Shown here in pieces: positions 1 through 5,782 of a stretch of DNA of 11,975 nucleotides. Made by a program: the position numbers and the translations under genes. The notes beneath the pieces were generated by a model. That model was not told the origin of the DNA and did no database searches. It saw only the letters and a program-made list of their open reading frames with translations. Origin of the DNA: an uncultured Oscillospiraceae bacterium (GTDB taxonomy: Bacteria; Bacillota_A; Clostridia; Oscillospirales; Oscillospiraceae); contig CAAEOU010000255.1 of NCBI GenBank assembly GCA_900757695.1, positions 1-11,975 on the forward strand, given 5' to 3'. Every line of letters begins with the position of its first letter. The stretch's first letter is position 1.

Positions 1-1734
1 GCCGGCAGGCTCCGCTACACTTTCCATGGGCTCCGGCGTGGGAGAGGGAGTCTGTGCAGGGGGCGTTTCCACATCCTGCTCCAGCTCGGGGAGCATGGAG
101 GTCTCGCCAAAGCCGGGCGTTGCCTCAATGGGGATCCAGCCCAGTCCGCTGAGATAGATCTCAGCCCATGCATGGGTGTCCTGATCGGTGACATCTGTCA
201 CCATACTGTCATCGGTGACCGTGACCCGGTAGCCGGAGGCGTAACGGGAGGGAATCCCCAGTGCACGGTACATCACTGCGGCGGCAGTAGCAAAATGGAC
301 ACAGTAGCCCTCCTGACTTTGCTCCAGAAAATACAGGGCAAAGTCAAAATTCACCGGCTGCCGGGAGACATTGAGCTTATAGGTGCCGATATTTCGCACA
401 AACTCGGCGACCCACGCCACGGTCTGGGCGGTGGACATATCCGGCTCATAGCCGTATTCCAGCGCCAGATTATAGAGTTCCTGTCGGGTATCCTCGGGAA
501 GCTGGAGACAGTGATCCTGCACGTACTGGTCATAGTCGGCATTGGCGTAGCTGGAGGTGGTGATGTCCAGCGAGCGGACACCGGGCCAGTAATAAACGAC
601 ATAATCGTCTTCATTGATATTGATCCGAAGATCACTGAGGATATCCTCGGCGCTGGTACAGCTGATGTAGCCATAGGGGGCAAAGAGCACAGAGGCGCTT
701 TCCTTTAGATTCTCGATCTGCACCGCAGCCTGACTGTCCGAGCCGAAGGCAGTACCAAGGGAGGTCTGTGCATAGACGCTCTGAGCCTGGGTGGCCTCAT
801 CGCTGGATTCCCAGCTGGTGCCGGTGTAGATATCTTTTGCGGCACCCCGCAGATAGAGGGGGCCGGACTGGGTGGCGCTGATCTGCAGCATCACCGTATC
901 CTTACGCTGGCGGGTGCCCTGTTGGGTGAGATCCAGCGTCTTTGCGGTGTCTGCCCCCAGATCATCAGAAATGGCTCCCTTGGTGTCCCGGGACAGCGCA
1001 TTCTGCATGGGGCCGGGCAGCTGATCCAGAATACTTTGCAGCAGCTGGGGCAGCTGCTCATTTCTGGTGTCATCCTTGGGATAGGCAATACCGATGACGC
1101 CCAGCAGCAGCACTACAGCCATCATGATGAGGCCGGTGCGCAGTGCATCCATGGAGGCGGGCTCGCCGGGCCGCTCCCGGCTCAGGAGTACCGTGACCCA
1201 TACGGTCAGGAGCATTACCAGCGGAGTGGCATGGGGCGGGGTGTCGTTAATGATGACGCAGATCAGCAAAAACGGCAGTGTGCCCGCCACGGTGATCAGG
1301 CAGGAGCGGTAGCCCACACCCCATGCGATCCAGACCGTCAAAAGGACGGCCACTACGGAGAAAAACAGTGTGGTGCTCTGGGGCAGGGATGGATCCGGCG
1401 CCGCAGGAATCACAAAAGAGAAATTGGGGTAGGCGGTGGAAAAACGGCTCAGAATATCATGAACCAGCTGCACAAAGGTGGGGGACATGGAAGAAAACAG
1501 CTCTGTAAACAGCGCTGCTGCGCCCACGGCCAATATGGCTGGGATCAAGACCCACAGGGCCTTTTTGTGCATAAAGCAAAAGGTGAAGATCAGAGATGCC
1601 GCCAGGCATACCAGACTGACTACGGGAAGAGAGAATGAAATGGAAAACGCAGAGGTAAAAGAAAAAATCGTACCCAGCGTTCCCATGGCGGCCAGCAGCG
1701 TGCTGATCAGCAGCTTGGGGAGATTCTTTATCAC
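1..1734 (-). CDS. Membrane transglutaminase-like protein (TgpA/YebA type), C-terminus outside window
   Basis: The frame is open from a GTG at 1734-1732 to the left edge (578 codons, no stop). The GTG overlaps the stop of the DUF58 gene as GTGA, with GGGAGG just upstream, so translation is probably coupled. About seven hydrophobic segments lie near residues 5-30, 36-55, 59-80, 121-141, 144-163, 168-185 and 199-218. An extracytoplasmic region follows, then a transglutaminase/protease-like core. The core has the catalytic Cys478 in GYCVHFATA, His521 in DTHAWAEIY and an acidic third residue, Glu537, in GWIPIEATPGF. A Pro/Ser/Thr-rich linker begins near residue 555. Family members usually continue into another membrane segment and a DUF4129-type tail, which would lie outside the window. 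The MoxR-DUF58-transglutaminase order matches B. subtilis yeaC-yeaD-yebA. The substrate is unknown; a role in envelope peptide or protein processing is inferred. Glu rather than Asp as third residue is, to my memory, not rare in this family. Confidence 0.93.
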   Translation of the reverse strand, partial: MIKNLPKLLISTLLAAMGTLGTIFSFTSAFSISFSLPVVSLVCLAASLIFTFCFMHKKALWVLIPAILAVGAAALFTELFSSMSPTFVQLVHDILSRFSTAYPNFSFVIPAAPDPSLPQSTTLFFSVVAVLLTVWIAWGVGYRSCLITVAGTLPFLLICVIINDTPPHATPLVMLLTVWVTVLLSRERPGEPASMDALRTGLIMMAVVLLLGVIGIAYPKDDTRNEQLPQLLQSILDQLPGPMQNALSRDTKGAISDDLGADTAKTLDLTQQGTRQRKDTVMLQISATQSGPLYLRGAAKDIYTGTSWESSDEATQAQSVYAQTSLGTAFGSDSQAAVQIENLKESASVLFAPYGYISCTSAEDILSDLRININEDDYVVYYWPGVRSLDITTSSYANADYDQYVQDHCLQLPEDTRQELYNLALEYGYEPDMSTAQTVAWVAEFVRNIGTYKLNVSRQPVNFDFALYFLEQSQEGYCVHFATAAAVMYRALGIPSRYASGYRVTVTDDSMVTDVTDQDTHAWAEIYLSGLGWIPIEATPGFGETSMLPELEQDVETPPAQTPSPTPEPMESVAEPAG

Positions 1735-2675
1735 GGGTGCTTCGCCTCCCCTCCGACACCGGCGGAAAGCAAAATCTCACCGGGGCGCATAAGCCCGGCG
1801 CCGGCCTTCTGACCGGCGGGCTGTGCAAGCATTTTGATGATCACATCGTCCAGCTGCCCCTGAAGCGCAAGAATCTGCTGGGTCTTGCCAGCTGCATCCA
1901 GCCACAGCAGCTGAAGTCCGGCATTGTTCTGCTTGAGGTATATGATACACCATGCCAGCTGATCCAGGGCGAGATCCCGGCCATCGGGGTCTGCGGGCCA
2001 GTCCAGCCAGATGGAGGCAATGCGTTCCACCGGCTCCAGCGTATCCCGGACAACGGTCTTATCCAGAGCGGCACTCTTTTTCCAGTGGATGGATCGGAGC
2101 GTGTCGCCGGTGCGGTACTCCCGCAGATCATAGGGATTGCCGCCGCCGGTGAAGGGCCGGGCAATGAGCTGGGAGCCCATGGACCAGTCGGGGTGCTCCG
2201 GCGGCTCCGCCGGGAAGGGCACAACGGTCACAGTGACCGGAGCGACTTTTTTTACCGGCATGGGGAGCAGTCCCATGAGGTCCAGAATCCGCAGACCCTT
2301 TAGAGAGCATTCGTACTGGCAGCAGTGGGAGGTGTCCAGCGGAAAGCCATCGTATACGCTTTTCAGACGGATCTTCTGCACCTGCCCCGTGACCATACTG
2401 GTGGTGCGGAGCTTGCCGCGAACCGGGCCGGTGGCAAACAGCCGGCTCTGCCGCAGGGTCAGCGTCAGGGTGGCTTCTCCGCCGCGGATGACCTGATCCG
2501 GCACGGTCAGCAGCACCTGCGTATAGAGGGCCCCGGGCAGGCTGATGAGCCATGAAAAAATGGGCAGAATCAGCGCCATCACCAGCAGCATACCGGCTAC
2601 ATACCCCGTATAGGCAATGCGGAACAGGCACAGCACCAGCAGCATTGCCAGATAGACAATACGGTTTTTCAGCAT
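1731..2675 (-). CDS. DUF58 domain membrane protein
   Basis: This 314-residue protein has two hydrophobic segments at the N-terminus (about residues 5-20 and 25-47), so it is anchored in the membrane. A predicted beta-rich region of about 100 residues follows (50-155), then the DUF58 signature. The signature at residues 179-203 reads GNPYDLREYRTGD followed by RSIHWKKSA, close to the family pattern LReYxpGD..R.IhWkxsA. DUF58 proteins have a von Willebrand A-like fold and nearly always sit beside MoxR ATPases; their biochemical role is not settled. It lies between the MoxR gene (7-bp gap) and the transglutaminase gene (4-bp overlap), so the three are one transcription unit. The ATG has GAGGCG upstream at workable spacing. 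It is somewhat shorter than many family members. A scaffold or client-presenting function for the MoxR ATPase is inference. Confidence 0.92.
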   Translation of the reverse strand: MLKNRIVYLAMLLVLCLFRIAYTGYVAGMLLVMALILPIFSWLISLPGALYTQVLLTVPDQVIRGGEATLTLTLRQSRLFATGPVRGKLRTTSMVTGQVQKIRLKSVYDGFPLDTSHCCQYECSLKGLRILDLMGLLPMPVKKVAPVTVTVVPFPAEPPEHPDWSMGSQLIARPFTGGGNPYDLREYRTGDTLRSIHWKKSAALDKTVVRDTLEPVERIASIWLDWPADPDGRDLALDQLAWCIIYLKQNNAGLQLLWLDAAGKTQQILALQGQLDDVIIKMLAQPAGQKAGAGLMRPGEILLSAGVGGEAKHP

Positions 2676-2682
2676 AGACGCC

Positions 2683-3612
2683 TCACTTGATCTTGGGGGC
2701 AGGAACCTTATGGAGAATGCCGTTGCAGATATCCCGGGCGTTCTTTTGATCCTGCTCGGCCTGACGGGTCAGCAGCAGCCGATGGGCCACTGTGTCGGTG
2801 AAGATAAACTGCACATCGGCGGGAATCACATAATCCCGGCCCTGTACCCATGCCACGGCACGGCTCATGGAGGCCAGTGCCACCGAGGCCCGGGGCGATG
2901 CGCCCTGACGGAGATCCGGGTGGCTTCGGGTGGCGGTAATGAGCCGGACGATATATTTGAAGATATCATCAGAGGCATAGGTGGCGGCCACCTTGTCCTG
3001 AATGGCGGCAATGATCCCCTGATCGGCCACAGCGGTAATGGTATCCAGCGGGTTGCAGCTCTGCTTCCGGCGCAAAAGCTCCAGCTCATTTTCCGGTGCA
3101 GGATAACCCATGGTCAGGCGCATCATAAAGCGATCCATCTGAGAATCCGGCAGCAGCTGCGTGCCGGAGGAGCCATAGGGGTTCTGGGCCGCAATGACCA
3201 TAAAGGGCCGGGGCAGGGGATGGGTAACGCCATCGACGGTTACCTGACCTTCCTCCATGGCCTCCAGCAGTGCAGCCTGAGTCCGGGAGGATGCCCGGTT
3301 GAGCTCGTCTGCCAGAAAGAGGTTGCAGAGGATCGCACCCTCCTGATATTCTGTGGTGCCCTTTTCCTTATTATATACGGTGAAACCGGTGACATCGGTG
3401 GGCATCACGTCCGGGGTAAACTGCATGCGCCGATAGTTGAGCTGCAGGGCCCGGGAAAAAGCAACGGCCAGCGTGGTCTTTCCTACGCCGGGCTTGTCCT
3501 CCAGCAGCAGATGTCCGCCTGCCAGCATGGTGAGAAATGTTTTTAAGATCATATCATCCTTACCGACAATGGCACGGCGTACCTCGGTAAGTACCTGTTC
3601 TGCATAATTCAA
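2683..3612 (-). CDS. MoxR-family AAA+ ATPase
   Basis: This is a MoxR-type AAA+ ATPase of 309 residues, the usual size for the family. Walker A is DKPGVGKTT at residues 39-47 (Lys45). Walker B is NLFLADELNRA with Asp102 and Glu103. Sensor 1 is VIAAQNP (Asn144), and the arginine-finger region is LPDSQMDRF (Arg161). A sensor-2-like SPRAS lies in the C-terminal lid. MoxR ATPases act as chaperone-like remodelers, often with DUF58 or VWA partners, here the next gene. I chose the TTG at 3612-3610 because AGAGGT stands 7 bases upstream. An in-frame ATG at 3633-3631 would add seven residues but has no ribosome site. The same frame is open further upstream to 3996, but that part crosses the promoter and the start of the divergent gene and resembles no MoxR N-terminus. 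A sigma-A promoter lies at 3671-3699. Confidence 0.94.
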   Translation of the reverse strand: MNYAEQVLTEVRRAIVGKDDMILKTFLTMLAGGHLLLEDKPGVGKTTLAVAFSRALQLNYRRMQFTPDVMPTDVTGFTVYNKEKGTTEYQEGAILCNLFLADELNRASSRTQAALLEAMEEGQVTVDGVTHPLPRPFMVIAAQNPYGSSGTQLLPDSQMDRFMMRLTMGYPAPENELELLRRKQSCNPLDTITAVADQGIIAAIQDKVAATYASDDIFKYIVRLITATRSHPDLRQGASPRASVALASMSRAVAWVQGRDYVIPADVQFIFTDTVAHRLLLTRQAEQDQKNARDICNGILHKVPAPKIK

Positions 3613-3619
3613 AGTGTAT

Positions 3620-3625
3620 ACCTCT
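3620..3625 (-). promoter_or_regulatory. Ribosome binding site supporting a TTG start of the MoxR gene
   Basis: Read on the minus strand this is AGAGGT, seven bases before the TTG at 3612-3610. The only nearby ATG in frame (3633) is upstream of this site and has no Shine-Dalgarno sequence of its own, so the site favours the TTG start. Confidence 0.6.
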
Positions 3626-3670
3626 TTTCTCATAGGTGGTACTGGGGCAAATCTGCCCACAATCCATTTT

Positions 3671-3699
3671 ATTTTATCATAGGTCGGCGGGGCATTCAA
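3671..3699 (-). promoter_or_regulatory. Sigma-A promoter of the MoxR-DUF58-transglutaminase operon
   Basis: On the minus strand a -35 TTGAAT (3699-3694) and a -10 TAAAAT (3676-3671) are separated by exactly 17 bases. The predicted start of transcription is near 3664, which gives a leader of about 50 bases before the MoxR gene. Confidence 0.6.
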
Positions 3700-3770
3700 G
3701 TGTGGTGGGCGGAAATGTATCAAAGGCGTAACGGAAAGGCTGAAATGATCCGAATTGACGGAGAATAACC

Positions 3771-3787
3771 TGACAAAGTGAACAAAG
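3771..3787 (+). repeat. Direct repeat copy 1 upstream of the hydrogenase promoter
   Basis: TGACAAAGTGAACAAAG matches the copy at 3802-3818 (TGACAAAATGCACAAGG) at 14 of 17 positions. The copies start 31 bases apart, about three helical turns. This copy lies upstream of the -35 box, where an activator or the first half of a cooperative repressor could bind. The binding protein is unknown. Confidence 0.6.
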
Positions 3788-3800
3788 AATGCGATGATGT

Positions 3801-3828
3801 TTGACAAAATGCACAAGGGAAATAGAAT
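3801..3828 (+). promoter_or_regulatory. Sigma-A promoter of the hydrogenase operon
   Basis: A perfect -35 TTGACA (3801-3806) is followed after 16 bases by TAGAAT (3823-3828). Transcription would start near 3835, leaving a leader of about 105 bases before the flavoprotein gene. Two perfect TATAAT hexamers follow at 3839-3844 and 3848-3853 in an AT-rich tract. They lack a good -35 but could give alternative starts. Confidence 0.7.
3802..3818 (+). repeat. Direct repeat copy 2 overlapping the -35 box
   Basis: TGACAAAATGCACAAGG is the second copy of the 17-bp repeat (14/17 identical to 3771-3787). It overlaps the TTGACA at 3801-3806, so a protein bound here would compete with RNA polymerase. Part of the similarity could simply reflect a duplicated -35 region. 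Confidence 0.55.
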
Positions 3829-3853
3829 GGGGGTTTGATATAATATATATAAT

Positions 3854-3888
3854 GATCTGCCTGTAAGGAGGGACTCCTCGGGCGGATC
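3854..3888 (+). promoter_or_regulatory. Long hairpin in the hydrogenase leader
   Basis: Bases 3854-3863 pair with 3879-3888 (10 pairs, two of them G-T). After a 2-base bulge, 3866-3870 pair with 3874-3878 around a GGA triloop. The stem buries an AAGGAGG sequence that would otherwise look like a ribosome site. No T-run follows, so it is not a terminator. It may stabilise the mRNA 5' end or act as a regulatory RNA element or DNA operator. Confidence 0.5.
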
Positions 3889-3908
3889 GCAAGGAAATTT
3901 GTATTCTG

Positions 3909-3926
3909 CGCCGCATACCGGCGGCG
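3909..3926 (+). promoter_or_regulatory. GC-rich hairpin just before the flavoprotein ribosome site
   Basis: CGCCGC (3909-3914) pairs perfectly with GCGGCG (3921-3926) around a 6-base loop. It ends six bases before the GAGG ribosome site at 3932-3935. It could tune access to that site; no switch partner is visible. Confidence 0.35.
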
Positions 3927-3940
3927 AAAGTGAGGTACAT

Positions 3941-5782
3941 ATGAGCAGACTTACCATCAAGTCGGCGTCCCGGGTGCAGACCACCATGGAGGGCATCTAC
4001 ACGGATATGGAACGCCGCATTATTGCCAGCCCTCCGGGAATCTGTCCTGTGGATCTGACCTCTGCGTTTCTGAAGCTATGTCGGGCCCAGACCTGCGGAA
4101 AGTGCGTGCCATGCCGTATTGGCCTGACCCAGATCGCCAATATGATCTATGAGGTACAGTCCAATACCGCTACCATGGAGACGCTGGAACAGATTCGCAA
4201 CACGGCCCGGATCATTGAAGACTCCGCAGATTGTGCATTGGGCGTTGAGGCGGCCAGAATGGTGCTCAGAAGTCTGGATGGCTGCTGGGAGGACTATGTG
4301 GAGCATGTACAGCACCACCACTGCTCCAGCATTGTGACCCAGTCCATTCCCTGCGTGGCTAGCTGTCCCGCAGGTGTGGATATTCCCGGCTATGTGGCGC
4401 TGGTGGAGCAGGAGCGGTATGCTGACGCAGTGCGGCTGATCCGCAAGGACAACCCGCTGCCGGTGGCCTGTGCTATGATTTGCGAGCATCCCTGCGAAAG
4501 CCGCTGCCGCCGGACGCTGCTGGATGCGCCCATCAATATCCGGGGGCTGAAGCTGGCGGCGGTGAACTTTGCCGGTACAGTGCCGGCACCCAAGTGCGCC
4601 GAGTCCACAGGCAAGCGGGTCGCCATCATCGGCGGCGGCCCCTCGGGCCTCTCTGCGGCCTACTATCTCCAGCTCATGGGCCATCAGTGTACGATCTTTG
4701 AAAAGCGGAAACATCTGGGCGGCATGCTCCGGTACGGCATTCCGGGCTACCGGCTGCCCCGGGAGCGGCTTCAGGCGGATATCGACTGCATCCTCTCCAC
4801 CGGTGTGGAGGTGCGGCGGGAGACCGGCGTGGGCCGTGGCGAGGGCATGATCTCCATGGAAGAGCTCCGGGCGCAGTATGACGCAGTGTTTATCTCCATT
4901 GGTGCCCACGATGATAAAAAGCTGGGCATCCCCAATGAAAATGCCGAGGGCGTATTGTCCGCAGTAGATATGATGGGCGCCATTGGCGATGGCATCATGC
5001 CGGACTTTCGGGGAAAACGGGTCTGTGTGGTCGGCGGCGGCAACGTGGCCATGGACTGTACCCGCAGTGCCATTCGGTGCGGTGCGGAAAAGGTCTCCAT
5101 TGTCTACCGGAGAAGAATGGTGGACATGACAGCCCAGACGGAAGAGGTGCAGGGAGCGCTGGAAGAAGGCGCTGAAATGCTGGATCTCCATGCGCCCATG
5201 AGCATTGAAGTGAACCGGGACGGACAGGTCACGGGCCTCTGGACAGAGCCAAAGCAGGTGGGACTGATCCACGACCGCCGGGCGGATGTGATCGGCAGTG
5301 GCCGCAGCCCGGAGTTGATCCCCTGCGATGTGGTGGTGGTGGCTGTGGGCCAGTCCATTGACACCCAATACTTTGCGGAGGAGGGCATCCCCATCAAGCG
5401 GGGGGTCATTGATGCCCAGGACTGGACAGCGGTGGATAATGCCGAGGGCGTATTTGCCGGCGGCGACTGCGTGACCGGCCCCAAGACCGCCATTCGGGCC
5501 ATTGCAGCCGGTAAGGTGGCAGCGGCCAACATCGACAACTATCTGGGCTATTATCACCAGATCACGGTAGATGTGGAGATCCCCGAGGTGAGTCTCCGGG
5601 ATCACAAATACTGCGGACGGGTCAACCTCACCGAGCGCTCTGCGGCGGAGCGAAAGGATGACTTTGACCTGATGGAGAAGCCCATGTCCGCCAAGGATGC
5701 CAGTCAGGAGGCCAGCCGCTGCCTGCGGTGCGATCACTTTGGCTGCGGTATTTTCAAAGGAGGCAGAAGAAACGAATGGTAA
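3941..5782 (+). CDS. Hydrogenase-linked flavoprotein: NuoF-type 4Fe-4S domain fused to NfnB/GltD-like NAD(P)H oxidoreductase
   Basis: This 613-residue cytoplasmic protein begins at an ATG with GAGG five bases upstream; an earlier in-frame ATG (3899) lacks such a site. Residues 40-115 match the C-terminal 4Fe-4S (N3) domain of NuoF: CGKCVPCR with Cys52, 55 and 58, and the distant Cys98. NuoF's FMN/NADH domain is absent. Residues 135-210 are the GltD/dihydropyrimidine dehydrogenase type double-cluster domain (Cys138, 142, 177, 181, 185, 189). The FAD fold follows with IIGGGPSG at 229-236, then a nested NAD(P)H fold with VVGGGNVAMD at 363-372 and YRRR at 389-392, and a closing FAD motif FAGGDC at 505-510. 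The tail CLRCDHFGC (594-602) adds three cysteines. It overlaps the hydrogenase gene by 7 bp. It probably moves electrons between NAD(P)H and the hydrogenase; bifurcation with ferredoxin is possible but unproven. It could be misnamed glutamate synthase small subunit, but no glutamate synthase large subunit is present. Confidence 0.93.
   Translation: MSRLTIKSASRVQTTMEGIYTDMERRIIASPPGICPVDLTSAFLKLCRAQTCGKCVPCRIGLTQIANMIYEVQSNTATMETLEQIRNTARIIEDSADCALGVEAARMVLRSLDGCWEDYVEHVQHHHCSSIVTQSIPCVASCPAGVDIPGYVALVEQERYADAVRLIRKDNPLPVACAMICEHPCESRCRRTLLDAPINIRGLKLAAVNFAGTVPAPKCAESTGKRVAIIGGGPSGLSAAYYLQLMGHQCTIFEKRKHLGGMLRYGIPGYRLPRERLQADIDCILSTGVEVRRETGVGRGEGMISMEELRAQYDAVFISIGAHDDKKLGIPNENAEGVLSAVDMMGAIGDGIMPDFRGKRVCVVGGGNVAMDCTRSAIRCGAEKVSIVYRRRMVDMTAQTEEVQGALEEGAEMLDLHAPMSIEVNRDGQVTGLWTEPKQVGLIHDRRADVIGSGRSPELIPCDVVVVAVGQSIDTQYFAEEGIPIKRGVIDAQDWTAVDNAEGVFAGGDCVTGPKTAIRAIAAGKVAAANIDNYLGYYHQITVDVEIPEVSLRDHKYCGRVNLTERSAAERKDDFDLMEKPMSAKDASQEASRCLRCDHFGCGIFKGGRRNEW
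5756..5763 (+). promoter_or_regulatory. Ribosome binding site that sets the hydrogenase start
   Basis: AAAGGAGG lies inside the end of the flavoprotein gene, 12 bases before the ATG at 5776. The frame is open a further 16 codons upstream to an ATG at 5728, but that one has no ribosome site, so 5776 is preferred. Confidence 0.7.

Larger units (their letters stand above)
3613..3940. other. Divergent intergenic control region
   Basis: This stretch of about 330 bases separates the minus-strand MoxR operon from the plus-strand hydrogenase operon. It is clearly more AT-rich than the flanking genes. It holds the MoxR ribosome site and promoter, a 17-bp direct repeat, a strong plus-strand promoter with extra TATAAT boxes, and two leader hairpins. 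I see no convincing small coding gene in it. Confidence 0.8.

Noticed and set aside
172..1638. Plus-strand frames (178 and 238 residues) opposite the transglutaminase gene
   Set aside because: The minus strand has one uninterrupted 578-codon frame with membrane segments and the Cys-His-Glu core; the plus-strand frames have no family features.
3755..3818. Rex (NADH-sensing repressor) operator in the hydrogenase promoter
   Set aside because: TTG...CAA pairs occur, but the halves are not inverted repeats of the TTGTTAA or TTGTGAA type, so a Rex site is not supported.
3634..3996. Upstream extension of the MoxR reading frame to an ATG at 3996 (437 residues)
   Set aside because: The extra 128 residues run through the divergent promoter region and the start of the flavoprotein gene. 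They have no ribosome site and do not resemble a MoxR N-terminus.
4076..5737. 553-codon minus-strand frame opposite the flavoprotein gene
   Set aside because: His/Ala/Gly-rich shadow translation with no known motif; the plus strand has a well-supported multidomain protein.
3941..5782. Glutamate synthase small subunit (GltD) as the name of the flavoprotein
   Set aside because: There is no glutamate synthase large subunit nearby. The NuoF-type iron-sulfur domain and the overlap with the hydrogenase gene point to a hydrogenase partner.
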